From contig JBCCZC010000136.1 of the NCBI GenBank assembly GCA_039188505.1, positions 1 through 12,986 of the forward strand: DNA of 12,986 nt, given 5' to 3'. Origin of the DNA: JBCCZC01 sp039188505 (GTDB lineage Bacteria; Pseudomonadota; Gammaproteobacteria; Xanthomonadales; SZUA-38). The first letter of the stretch is position 1, and each line of letters opens with the position of its first letter. The notes beneath the pieces were generated by a model. That model had not been told where the DNA came from. It saw nothing but the letters and a program-made list of their open reading frames with translations, and did no database searches. Position numbers and translations under genes: made by a program. Of this stretch, positions 1-7,379 are shown piece by piece.

Positions 1-1
1 G

Positions 2-871
2 CCGCAGCTCGCACCCGAGCCCGTCACCTTCGACCGCGAGAGTGGCCAGGTGAGCTTCGCCTGCGGCCCCGAGCGCCAGGTCCGGCTTGCGCTGGTGGGC
101 AAACTCCTGGGGCGACTGCCGGAAGCGCGCTGGCCCCTCGCCGCCGAGATCGATACCGGCGCGTTCTTCGACCGGGGCGCCAAGATCGGCCTGGGCTCGA
201 GCGCCGCGGTAGCTGCCGCCTTCGTGCGCGCCGCAGAGCCCGCCTGGGGTCAGGACGCGGTGTTTGCCGAGGCGCTCGCCGGTCACCGGGCGTTCCAGAG
301 CGGGCAGGGCAGCGGGGCGGACGTGGCGGCCAGCGTCTACGGAGGCGTCATCGGCTACCGCCGTGGCGTCGCGAGCCCGGCTCGCTCGCTCGCGATGCCG
401 AGCGGCCTTCACTGGCGCGCCGTCTGGACGCGCCGCAGCGCCGATACCCGGGAGTTTCTTGCCCGCCTGGGCGCCTGGCAGGAGCAGGAGCCGGCGGCCT
501 ACGACCGGCGCATGGGACGGCTCCTGGCGACGGCAGAAGCCGCGGTCACGGCCTTCGAGGAGGGCTCGGCGGACGCCATCATGGACGTTGTTGATCGCTA
601 TCGCTCGCGCCTCGCGGAGTTCGGTGAGCGCGCGGGTCTCTCGATCGTGTCACCGATCCACGCCCGCCTCGCGGAAGCGGCCGCCGCCGTGGGCGTGGCC
701 TACAAGCCGAGCGGCGCGGGCGGCGGCGACTTCGGCATCGCGTTCTCGACCGACCCCGACCGTTTACGCGCGTTCGATGCCCGGCTGGACCGGCTCGGCG
801 CGCACCCGGTGAAGCTGGCCATCGACGCAGGCGCGCGCCTTGAAGCTGATCCTCAGCCGCAAGGGCTTTGA
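2..871 (+). CDS. GHMP-family kinase, probable phosphomevalonate kinase (5'-partial)
   Basis: The reading frame is open to the left edge, so the N-terminus, including the first GHMP motif, lies outside the window; 289 residues are visible. The GTG at 50 is in frame but unlikely to be the true start, because GHMP kinases need about 80-100 residues before motif 2. Motif 2 (GLGSSAA, bases 188-208) is the ATP phosphate-binding loop. A GSGADVAASVYGG segment follows, and motif 3 (KPSGAGGGD, bases 704-730) lies near the C-terminus. The combination of SGQGSGADVA with KPSGAGGGDFGIAF is closest to phosphomevalonate kinases, which phosphorylate 5-phosphomevalonate with ATP in the cytosol on the way to isopentenyl diphosphate. 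That substrate is inferred; mevalonate kinase or a sugar-phosphate GHMP kinase is possible. The last 32 bases overlap the next gene, suggesting co-translation. Confidence 0.8.
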   Translation, partial: PQLAPEPVTFDRESGQVSFACGPERQVRLALVGKLLGRLPEARWPLAAEIDTGAFFDRGAKIGLGSSAAVAAAFVRAAEPAWGQDAVFAEALAGHRAFQSGQGSGADVAASVYGGVIGYRRGVASPARSLAMPSGLHWRAVWTRRSADTREFLARLGAWQEQEPAAYDRRMGRLLATAEAAVTAFEEGSADAIMDVVDRYRSRLAEFGERAGLSIVSPIHARLAEAAAAVGVAYKPSGAGGGDFGIAFSTDPDRLRAFDARLDRLGAHPVKLAIDAGARLEADPQPQGL

Positions 872-1649
872 CTCGTCCGCCGGCGGCGGACCCTCGCCCA
901 GGCTGCCTGACGGCACGCTCCTGTCGCTGCCGATTCCGTCGAGCGACGAGCAGCGCTTCACCACCGTGCGTGGACCGGACGGCAAGCCGCTGGCGCGGCT
1001 CATGCGCCAGCTCGGCCTCAGGGCGGCCAGCGGTTGCCATCTCGACCCCGATCTCGACCGGAATTCGGTGGCGCGGACGACGGGCTGGAGACCGGCATTC
1101 GGATCGATCGGCGCCGCGGGTTCTCACCTGCTCGACCAGGGCGTCGGCCCCGGCGATCTCTTTCTCTTCTTCGGCTGGTTTCGCGATACGCGACTGGACG
1201 GCCGCCGCCTCCGATTCGTCCCCCGGACCGATCGGCACTGGCTATTTGGCTATCTCCAGGTCGGCGAGCGCTTCGAGCCCGACTCGATCGGTGCGCTGCC
1301 GCCGTGGCTGCACGGCCACCCGCATGCGCGCCCGGAGCGCCTCGGCAGGGCCGGGAATGTCCTGTTCGCGGCTGCCGCCGAACTCGACCTCGACGGGGCG
1401 CCTCCGGGATTGCCAGGGGCGGGGCTGCTCTCCTCGCGCGGCGACCGCGTGCTTACGGCGCCGGGCATGAGCCGGTCGCGCTGGGCTCTGCCACGGGCGC
1501 TCTTCGGTGGTCTCGACATCACTTATCACTCGGAACGTTCCTGGCGTGATGGCTACTTTCAGTCGGCCTTTCGCGGCCAGGAATTCGTGCTGACGCCGAC
1601 GGCGGGAGTCCGCCGCTGGGCCCTCGAGCGGATTATTGGACCCGGATGA
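840..1649 (+). CDS. Nmad3-like putative nucleotide-modification protein
   Basis: The product has 269 residues. It opens with MKLILSRKGFDSSAGG, then GPSPRLPDGTLLSLPIPS, a pattern I recognise from the 'nucleotide modification associated domain 3' (Nmad3) family. Further conserved-looking elements are HLDPDLD (residues 67-73), DLFLFFGWFR (106-115), a WLFGYLQVGE stretch (134-143), HGHPHARPERLG (158-169) and a C-terminal WRDGYFQSAFRGQEFV region. There is no signal peptide or membrane segment, so it should be cytosolic. The family was named by comparative genomics and is predicted to act in DNA or RNA base modification; I know of no firm biochemical role. The TTG at 840 is chosen because it places the conserved N-terminus exactly at the start; only a weak GCAGG lies upstream (827-831). 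The gene overlaps the upstream kinase by 32 bases in another frame. Family assignment is from memory of the pattern, not from a search. Confidence 0.7.
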   Translation: MKLILSRKGFDSSAGGGPSPRLPDGTLLSLPIPSSDEQRFTTVRGPDGKPLARLMRQLGLRAASGCHLDPDLDRNSVARTTGWRPAFGSIGAAGSHLLDQGVGPGDLFLFFGWFRDTRLDGRRLRFVPRTDRHWLFGYLQVGERFEPDSIGALPPWLHGHPHARPERLGRAGNVLFAAAAELDLDGAPPGLPGAGLLSSRGDRVLTAPGMSRSRWALPRALFGGLDITYHSERSWRDGYFQSAFRGQEFVLTPTAGVRRWALERIIGPG

Positions 1650-1827
1650 AGCCACTGCGTGGGCGACGGTTCTCCGGCCTCGTCGGGCCGCCTGGGCAAA
1701 CCGATGCCACACGCGGCGCCGTCGCCGATGGCTATCATGGCTTCCATCACCTGCGAGGCGCCCCCATATCACGGGGCCGGGACGCGCGTTGCGTTAACCT
1801 CGCCCCACGCACTGCAATGGACAGCTG
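1650..1827. other. Intergenic gap upstream of rseP
   Basis: This is a 178-base gap between the Nmad3-like gene and rseP. A 60-codon frame spans it exactly (1646-1828), but its third-position GC is about two thirds, near the overall composition and below that of the real genes, and the product resembles nothing I know. Short inverted repeats are present (GATGG 1727-1731 with CCATC 1744-1748; GCCCC 1760-1764 with GGGGC 1773-1777), but none is followed by a T-run. A promoter for the rseP block could lie here, but I see no convincing -35/-10 pair. Confidence 0.5.
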
Positions 1828-3195
1828 ATGGCGGATTTCTTCGGATCGATCTGGTGGTTCATCGTCGCCCTCGGGCTCCTCGTGGCCTTCCACGAGTTCG
1901 GCCATTTCTGGGTCGCGCGGCGCATGGGCGTGAAGGTGCTACGGTTCTCCGTCGGCTTCGGTCAGGCGCTCTGGAGTCGTAACGGCAAGGACGGGACGGA
2001 ATACGTCCTCGCGGCTATTCCGCTCGGTGGCTACGTCAAGATGCTCGATGAACGTGAGGCGCCGGTGGCGTCCAGCGAGCTCGACGGCGCCTTCAATCGC
2101 AAACCGCTCGGGGCCCGCGCGGCAATCGTCGCAGCCGGCCCGATCTTCAACCTCGTCTTCACGATCGCCGCCTTCTGGCTGATGTTCATGGTCGGGGTCC
2201 CGGAGGTCCGTGCCGTATTTGATGCGCCCGCTGGCATTGCGGCGGACGCGGGGATGGAGCGGGGCGACCAGATCGTGTCCGTCGACGGCGCGCGGACCGA
2301 GACCCTGATCCAGGCGAACATCGAACTGTTGCCCTTCGCGCTCGATCGCAAGCCCGTCGACGTGACGGTCGTCGACGGCAGCGGTATCTCGCGGGACCTC
2401 ACGCTGCGGCTCGATCGTCTGGGCGACGACTTCCGCGAGGAGGAGCTGCTGGAATTCGTCGGGCTGGACATCTGGAGCCCGCGCGTCGAGCCGGTGGTCG
2501 GCGGCCTTGTCGAGGGCGGTGCCGCGGAGGCTGCCGGACTCGAGGCCGGTGACCGTGTGCTGCAGATCGGCGACACGGTGATCGATGACTGGCAGGACCT
2601 CGGTGTGGCGATCCAGGCCCAGGCCGGAGACGGCCGGGCGCTCGCCGTCGAGATCGACCGCGCCGGTGAGCGACGACTCGAACGGATCGTACCCCGCCGG
2701 GAGTCTCCGGAGCAGCCATTCCTGATCGGCATTGCCCCACCGGAGCTTGCGGCCTCGGAACGGGCCACCGGCGAACGACTGTTCACGGTGGTCCGGCACG
2801 GGCCGGTGCAGTCCATCGGAGAAGCCCTCAATGAGACGTGGCGGATGACCACCGCGACGCTCGGGCTGATGCGCCGCATGGTCACGGGTGAGGCATCGCT
2901 ATCGAACCTCTCCGGCCCGATCTCGATCGCGCAGTTCGCGAACGATCACGCGCAGGCGGGTTTCGGCCGCTTCCTGTTCTTCCTCGCGATCCTCAGCCTG
3001 AGCCTGGCGATCCTCAACTTCCTGCCGATCCCGCTCTTGGACGGCGGCCACCTGATGTATTACTTTATTGAGTGGATCAAGGGCAGCCCCGTGTCGGAGC
3101 AGACCCAGATCGTCGGGCAGTACATCGGACTCACCGCGCTCGCCTGTCTGGTCACGCTGACGTTCTACAACGACATTCTGCGGCTTCTCGACTAA
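1828..3195 (+). CDS. rseP: RIP metalloprotease RseP (site-2 protease)
   Basis: This is an inner-membrane zinc metalloprotease of 455 residues (about 450 in E. coli). In the sigma-E envelope-stress pathway RseP cuts the anti-sigma factor RseA within the membrane after DegS cleavage; it also clears signal-peptide remnants. The first membrane segment (about residues 7-28) carries the zinc motif HEFGH (H22, E23, H26). A second hydrophobic segment lies at about 97-122. Two PDZ domains follow at about 127-200 and 218-290, each with an AG...GD(Q/R)I/VL-type core. The third zinc ligand is in the NxxPxPxLDGG motif (N397 to G407, D405) within a hydrophobic stretch, and a last membrane segment spans about 430-448. 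The ATG at 1828 overlaps the stop of a doubtful small frame; the ribosome binding site is weak. In Pseudomonas dxr, and in E. coli cdsA, lies just upstream; neither is present here. Confidence 0.97.
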   Translation: MADFFGSIWWFIVALGLLVAFHEFGHFWVARRMGVKVLRFSVGFGQALWSRNGKDGTEYVLAAIPLGGYVKMLDEREAPVASSELDGAFNRKPLGARAAIVAAGPIFNLVFTIAAFWLMFMVGVPEVRAVFDAPAGIAADAGMERGDQIVSVDGARTETLIQANIELLPFALDRKPVDVTVVDGSGISRDLTLRLDRLGDDFREEELLEFVGLDIWSPRVEPVVGGLVEGGAAEAAGLEAGDRVLQIGDTVIDDWQDLGVAIQAQAGDGRALAVEIDRAGERRLERIVPRRESPEQPFLIGIAPPELAASERATGERLFTVVRHGPVQSIGEALNETWRMTTATLGLMRRMVTGEASLSNLSGPISIAQFANDHAQAGFGRFLFFLAILSLSLAILNFLPIPLLDGGHLMYYFIEWIKGSPVSEQTQIVGQYIGLTALACLVTLTFYNDILRLLD

Positions 3196-3231
3196 AGCTT
3201 TTTATAACGAGATCTTACGGCGGCCGTTTTA

Positions 3232-3250
3232 CGCTTCGCAGGTTGAAGCG
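3232..3250 (+). other. Inverted repeat (stem-loop 1) in bamA leader
   Basis: CGCTTC (3232-3237) and GAAGCG (3245-3250) form a perfect 6-bp stem with a 7-base loop. No T-run follows on either strand, so it does not look like an intrinsic terminator. Confidence 0.35.
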
Positions 3251-3266
3251 AGAGCGGCACCTGCTG

Positions 3267-3295
3267 CCAGGGCCCACCCGCGGGGACGGGCCTGG
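3267..3295 (+). other. GC-rich imperfect stem-loop 2 in bamA leader
   Basis: CCAGGGCCC (3267-3275) pairs with GGGCCTGG (3288-3295) except for one bulged base. The loop itself contains the self-complementary CCCGCGGG. The structure would be very stable in RNA. It is not followed by a T-run, so it is not called a terminator. Confidence 0.4.
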
Positions 3296-3329
3296 GCGGC
3301 GAGCGCCGAGTGACGATGACCTACGGCCC

Positions 3330-3347
3330 CCGGTAGTCAGCTACCGG
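3330..3347 (+). promoter_or_regulatory. Stem-loop 3 next to the bamA start
   Basis: CCGGTAG (3330-3336) and CTACCGG (3341-3347) form a perfect 7-bp stem with a TCAG tetraloop. The stem ends 6, 15 or 24 bases before the three possible in-frame bamA starts (3354, 3363, 3372). A hairpin here could influence ribosome access; this is inference from position only. Confidence 0.4.
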
Positions 3348-3362
3348 TGACCGGTGCGGACT

Positions 3363-5771
3363 ATGGTGCCGATGAACAGACTGCTTGCCCTGGCCCTGTT
3401 GGGTCTGCTGTGCGTTGCCCCGAGCTGGGCGCTCGACGAGTTCGTTATCGCGGACATCCGCGTCGAGGGCCTGGAGCGGACTTCCGCCGGTACGATCTTC
3501 AATTATCTTCCCCTCGAGGTCGGTGATCGCGTGACGCGGGAGGCCGCCTCCGAAGCGGTTCGCGCGCTCTTCGCCACCGGGTTCTTCGATGACATCAGGC
3601 TGCAGCAGCAGGACGACATCCTGGTGGTCCGTGTCCGCGAACGTCCGTCGATCGCCGAGATCGACATCGAGGGCAACAAGGACATCAAGACCGAGGACCT
3701 GATGCGGGCCCTGGCCGATTTCGGCCTGATGGAGGGCGAGATCTTCAACCGCATCACGCTCGATCGCATCCAGCAGTCGCTGACTCGCGAGTACTACAAC
3801 CGCGGCAAATACAGCGTGTCCATCGACGCCGACGTCGAGCCCCTGCAGCGCAACCGCGTCAAGGTGGATATCGACATCGACGAGGGCACCGCAGCCAAGA
3901 TCAAGCACATCAACATCGTGGGCAATACGGTGTTCACGGACGAGGAGATCCTCGAGGACTTCGAATCCTCGACCGCGGGCTGGCTCTCCTGGTACACGAA
4001 CGACGATCAGTACGCCCGCGAGAAACTCCAGGGCGATCTCGAGGCACTGCGCTCCTACTACCAGGATCGGGGCTACGTCGACTTCGACATCGAGTCGACC
4101 CAGGTCTCGATCAGCCCCGACAAGAAGGACATCTACATCACGGCGAACGTCCGCGAGGGCGATCTGTTCACCGTGTCCGAAACGCAGCTGACCGGTGATT
4201 TCGCGACGCTGGCCCCGGAGGCGCTCCAGCGTCTGATCCTCATCCGCGAGGGCCAGACCTTCTCCCGCCGGCTGGTCGAGGCCAGCACCGACGCGATCAC
4301 CGCGACGCTTGCGAACATCGGCTTCGCCTTCGCGAACGTGAATCCGTTCCCGGAGCTCGACAAGGAAAACAAGACGGTCAAGATCACGTTCTTCGTCGAC
4401 CCGGGGCAGCGCGTGTACGTGCGCCGCGTCAACTTCTTCGGCAACACGAAGACGAAGGACGAGGTCCTGCGCCGCGAGATGCGGCAGTTCGAGGGGGGGT
4501 GGTTCTCCCAGGCCCTGGTCGAGCGTTCCCGGCTTCGCCTCCAGCGCCTCGCCTACCTCGAGGAAGTCAACATCGAAACGCCGAAGGTGCCCGGCTCCGA
4601 GGACCAGGTCGACATCAACGTGACCATCAGCGAGCGAACGGCGGGCAGCTTCACCTTCGGCCTGGGCTTCTCGCAGACGACCGGCGTGCTCGCGAGCATC
4701 TCCGTTTCTCAGGAGAACTTCCTCGGGTCCGGCAAGCAGGTCGGGATCAGCCTGAACAACAGCTCGTTCTTCAAACGGATCGACTTCTCCTTCGTCGACC
4801 CGTACTTCACCGATGACGCCGTGAGCGTGGGCTACCAGCTCAGTATCCGGGAGCTGGACCAGGGCGAGGCGAACATCGCCAGCTTCCTCGCCGACACGAT
4901 CTCGCTGTCCACGTCCTTCGGGATCCCGCTCACGGAGGTCGATCGCCTGCGCTTCCTGATCGGCGTCGAGGACACGGAGATCACGCCGTTCTCCGGCTCG
5001 GGCGACGAGATCCGGAACGAGCTGCTCGACTACGGTCTCATCGAGCCGGCCGACGATCTTTTCCAGGGTTTTCGCGTTGCGGATTCGGCGCAGACCTTCC
5101 GCACCGAGCTGCTGTGGTCGCGGGATTCCCGGAACCGCTTCTTCAACCCGAACCGTGGCTCGGTGCAGCGTGCGTCGATGGAAGTCGCACTGCCCGGGAG
5201 CACGATCGAGTACTACAAGCTGTTCTACTCGAACCGGACCTATATCCCGATCACCCGCCGCCTGACGATGTCCATCGGCGGCGAACTCGGCTACGGCGAC
5301 ACCTACGGCAAGGCAGGCGATCTCGACGAGTCACCCTACGGTCTGCCGTTCTACGAGCACTTCTTCGCCGGTGGCGTGCGCTCGGTTCGTGGCTATGAGG
5401 ACAACACGCTCGGCCCGCGGACGACGACGACGATTCCGGGCGACCCGGATGATCCCGATTCGGAACCGATCGTGCTCGAAGGCCGCCCCTTCGGTGGCGA
5501 CCTCAAGCTCACGGGCAGTCTCGACGTCGCGTTCCCGGTCCCGTTCGCGAAGGACAGCAACTCGACCCGTCTGTCCTGGTTCCTCGACTTCGGCCAGGTG
5601 TACGAGGATCTCGATGCCTTCGAATTGGACGACATCCGCTACACCACCGGTCTGTCGCTCCAGTGGCAGGCGCCGGTCGGCCCGATCGTGATCAACCTGG
5701 CGTTCCCGCTCAACGAAAAGGAAGGAGACGAGACCGAGACGATCCAGTTCGCCTTCGGTAACTTCTTCTGA
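3363..5771 (+). CDS. bamA: Outer membrane protein assembly factor BamA
   Basis: BamA is the central subunit of the BAM complex, which folds and inserts beta-barrel proteins into the outer membrane. From the ATG at 3363 the product has 802 residues (810 in E. coli). The signal peptide has an MNR n-region and a Leu/Ala-rich core, with probable cleavage after PSWA, before LDEFVIADIRVEG. Five POTRA domains follow at about 27-94, 95-175, 178-267, 270-348 and 351-425; several open with the typical 'I.I.GN' strand (IDIEGNKDI, INIVGNTVF, VNFFGNTKT). A 16-strand barrel fills about 430-802. Loop L6 has the diagnostic VRGY motif (about 675-678), and the chain ends in an aromatic beta-signal, QFAFGNFF. 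The start is uncertain: GTG 3354, ATG 3363 and ATG 3372 are all in frame, and none has a good Shine-Dalgarno sequence. The loop after VRGY is short and acidic (GDPDDPDSEP). Confidence 0.97.
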   Translation: MVPMNRLLALALLGLLCVAPSWALDEFVIADIRVEGLERTSAGTIFNYLPLEVGDRVTREAASEAVRALFATGFFDDIRLQQQDDILVVRVRERPSIAEIDIEGNKDIKTEDLMRALADFGLMEGEIFNRITLDRIQQSLTREYYNRGKYSVSIDADVEPLQRNRVKVDIDIDEGTAAKIKHINIVGNTVFTDEEILEDFESSTAGWLSWYTNDDQYAREKLQGDLEALRSYYQDRGYVDFDIESTQVSISPDKKDIYITANVREGDLFTVSETQLTGDFATLAPEALQRLILIREGQTFSRRLVEASTDAITATLANIGFAFANVNPFPELDKENKTVKITFFVDPGQRVYVRRVNFFGNTKTKDEVLRREMRQFEGGWFSQALVERSRLRLQRLAYLEEVNIETPKVPGSEDQVDINVTISERTAGSFTFGLGFSQTTGVLASISVSQENFLGSGKQVGISLNNSSFFKRIDFSFVDPYFTDDAVSVGYQLSIRELDQGEANIASFLADTISLSTSFGIPLTEVDRLRFLIGVEDTEITPFSGSGDEIRNELLDYGLIEPADDLFQGFRVADSAQTFRTELLWSRDSRNRFFNPNRGSVQRASMEVALPGSTIEYYKLFYSNRTYIPITRRLTMSIGGELGYGDTYGKAGDLDESPYGLPFYEHFFAGGVRSVRGYEDNTLGPRTTTTIPGDPDDPDSEPIVLEGRPFGGDLKLTGSLDVAFPVPFAKDSNSTRLSWFLDFGQVYEDLDAFELDDIRYTTGLSLQWQAPVGPIVINLAFPLNEKEGDETETIQFAFGNFF

Positions 5772-5774
5772 CAG

Positions 5775-6362
5775 ATGACCTGTTGCCGGCCATCCACCCA
5801 CGCCTCCGACCGCCGCCGCGGATGGCGCGGCGCGGCGGCGCTCGCGGGTGCGGTGCTGGGCCTCGCTGTCGCGCTGACCAGCCACGCGCAGCAGACGCAG
5901 GCCAAGATCGGCTACGTCGACTTCGAGCGGGTCGCCAACAACTCGCCCCAGATCGCCCTAGGCAGGGCCCGCCTCGAGGACGAGTTCCAGTCGCAGAACG
6001 TCAGCATCGAGGAGGACGAGCAGCGCCTGGCCGAGATGGAAGATCGTCTCATCCGCGAGTCGGACATCATGACCGAGGAGCAGGTGGAGTCGCTCGAGCT
6101 GCGGGCCCGTTCCCTGCGCCGTCAGGTTCAGCGCGACCGGGAAGACCTCGCCGACGAGATCAACTTCCGGGTCAACGAAGTCCAGAAGGAAGTCGAAGCG
6201 GAGATCGGCGATATCGTGCGCCAGTTCGCGGAGAACAACGGGTACGACCTGATCCTGGTCACGCGCATCCTCTACGTCAGCGACACCGTTGACATCACGG
6301 ACGACGTGATCGAGATTCTCCAGCAGCAGGCGCTGGAGGCGGGCGGTACCGACGACCCATGA
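5775..6362 (+). CDS. skp: Periplasmic chaperone Skp (OmpH family)
   Basis: Skp forms a jellyfish-shaped trimer in the periplasm that holds unfolded outer-membrane proteins on their way to BAM. The product has 195 residues. A long Arg-rich n-region and an Ala/Leu/Val core make a signal peptide with cleavage probably after TSHA (residue 38). The mature chain starts with the family strand KIGYVDFERV (44-53). A long helical, coiled-coil-like segment follows (about 62-150, e.g. EEDEQRLAEMEDRL and LRARSLRRQVQRDRED), then the closing strand element NGYDLILV (155-162), and DIT of the family's C-terminal 'DIT..V...L' helix. The ATG lies 3 bases after the bamA stop with no ribosome binding site of its own, which suggests coupling to bamA. 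By my count the mature chain has 38 acidic and 17 basic residues, whereas E. coli Skp is basic. Confidence 0.93.
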   Translation: MTCCRPSTHASDRRRGWRGAAALAGAVLGLAVALTSHAQQTQAKIGYVDFERVANNSPQIALGRARLEDEFQSQNVSIEEDEQRLAEMEDRLIRESDIMTEEQVESLELRARSLRRQVQRDREDLADEINFRVNEVQKEVEAEIGDIVRQFAENNGYDLILVTRILYVSDTVDITDDVIEILQQQALEAGGTDDP

Positions 6363-7378
6363 GTGAATCCGGGATTCGGGTCTCCGAGCTCGCCGTCGAG
6401 GCGGGCCTTGAATGGCGTGGTGCTAGCGATCCGCTGATTCGCGGCGTCGGGACCATCACTGCGGCGGGACCCGATCAGCTCACCTTCCTGGCCAACAAGA
6501 CATACCGCCGGCACCTCGCGACGACGCGGGCAGGGCTCGTGATCCTCGGCGAGGACGCCGCCGTCGATTGCCCGGTCCCCTGTATCGTCGCGCCGGATCC
6601 GTATGTGACCTACGCTCGCCTTGCAGCGCGCTTTGCCGGCGGCGGCGCGGTAGCGCCCGGAGTCCATCCAAGCGCCGTGGTGGAAGCCGGGGCGGAAGTC
6701 GATCCCGCGGCGGCGATCGGGCCTTTGGCCGTAGTCGAGGCCGGCACGCGGATCGGAGCCGGGACCGTGATCGGTCCGGGGGCATGCGTTGGTCCCGACG
6801 TCGTCATCGGGCGGGACTGCCGGATCGAAGCGCGGGTCACGCTCTGCGCTGGCGTTCGCATCGGTGACCGGGTCATCATCCACCCGGGAGCCGTCATCGG
6901 CGCCGACGGGTTCGGGCTGGCGTTTGCCGAAGCAGGTTGGATCAAGGTGCCCCAGCTCGGTGGCGTGCGCATCGGTGATGACTGCGAGATCGGCGCGAAT
7001 ACTACTGTCGACCGGGGGGCGCTCGAGGACACCGTGCTCGAGGAGGACGTTCGCCTCGACAACCAGATCCAGATCGCCCACAACGTGCGGATCGGCGCAC
7101 ACACGGCCATGGCCGGCTGCTCAGCAGTGGCGGGCAGCGCGAGCATCGGGCGCCATTGCCTGATCGGAGGCGGTGCCGGTATCATTGGCCATATCGAGAT
7201 TGCTGACCGGGTCACGATCACCGCGATGACCCTGGTGACCCATTCGATACGCGAGCCGGGTGAGTACTCGTCGGGCACGCCCCTGCAGTCCAACCGCGAC
7301 TGGCGCCGCAATGCGGTGCGCCTCCGTCAGCTCGATGACCTCGCGAAAACCGTAGCCAGATTGAAGAAGGAACGCTGA
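6359..7378 (+). CDS. lpxD: UDP-3-O-(3-hydroxyacyl)glucosamine N-acyltransferase LpxD
   Basis: LpxD adds the second 3-hydroxyacyl chain, from acyl-ACP, to the 2-amino group of UDP-3-O-acyl-glucosamine in the third step of lipid A synthesis; it is cytosolic and trimeric. The 339 residues match the usual length (341 in E. coli). The N-terminal uridine-binding domain (1 to about 98) contains DQLTFLANKTYRRHL. Hexapeptide repeats of a left-handed beta-helix follow (about 100-290, e.g. IGPLAVVEAGTRIGAGTVIG). The catalytic histidine is H241 in QIAHNVRIG, and an IGADGFGLAF segment (180-189) precedes it. The EPGEYSSGTPLQ stretch (299-310) and a basic C-terminal helix complete the fold. The ATG overlaps the skp stop by 4 bases (ATGA), indicating translational coupling. 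Confidence 0.97.
   Translation: MSESGIRVSELAVEAGLEWRGASDPLIRGVGTITAAGPDQLTFLANKTYRRHLATTRAGLVILGEDAAVDCPVPCIVAPDPYVTYARLAARFAGGGAVAPGVHPSAVVEAGAEVDPAAAIGPLAVVEAGTRIGAGTVIGPGACVGPDVVIGRDCRIEARVTLCAGVRIGDRVIIHPGAVIGADGFGLAFAEAGWIKVPQLGGVRIGDDCEIGANTTVDRGALEDTVLEEDVRLDNQIQIAHNVRIGAHTAMAGCSAVAGSASIGRHCLIGGGAGIIGHIEIADRVTITAMTLVTHSIREPGEYSSGTPLQSNRDWRRNAVRLRQLDDLAKTVARLKKER
7367..7371 (+). promoter_or_regulatory. Ribosome binding site of fabZ
   Basis: AAGGA lies 8 bases before the fabZ ATG, inside the last codons of lpxD. It is one of the few clear Shine-Dalgarno sequences in this operon and supports the start at 7380. Confidence 0.7.
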
Positions 7379-7379
7379 C

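Larger units (their letters stand above)
3196..3353. other. Structured rseP-bamA spacer
   Basis: This 158-base spacer starts with an AT-rich patch (3194-3208) unusual for this GC-rich window. The patch contains TATAAC (3203-3208), which resembles a -10 box, but no matching -35 is visible. Three inverted repeats follow, listed as separate entries. None has a downstream T-run, so I do not call a terminator. No sigma-E-type promoter was recognised, although bamA is often under sigma-E control in this class. The spacer may be a promoter and leader region for bamA, which is inference. Confidence 0.45.

Noticed and set aside
1646..1828. A 60-codon frame on the + strand that joins the Nmad3-like stop and the rseP start with overlaps at both ends
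   Set aside because: The exact fit is striking, but third-position GC is only about two thirds, no ribosome binding site is seen, the product is low in recognisable motifs, and such overlaps arise easily by chance in GC-rich DNA. Conservation in relatives would revive it.
1939..2799. A 286-codon open frame on the - strand inside rseP
   Set aside because: It is antisense to the RseP catalytic and PDZ region and its translation has no recognisable motif.
3203..3208. TATAAC as the -10 box of a bamA promoter
   Set aside because: No matching -35 hexamer lies 16-18 bases upstream, so it is mentioned only in the spacer entry and not called as a promoter.
3267..3295. Stem-loop as an intrinsic terminator after rseP
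   Set aside because: No T-run follows the stem on either strand, and bamA is normally read with rseP or from a promoter close by.
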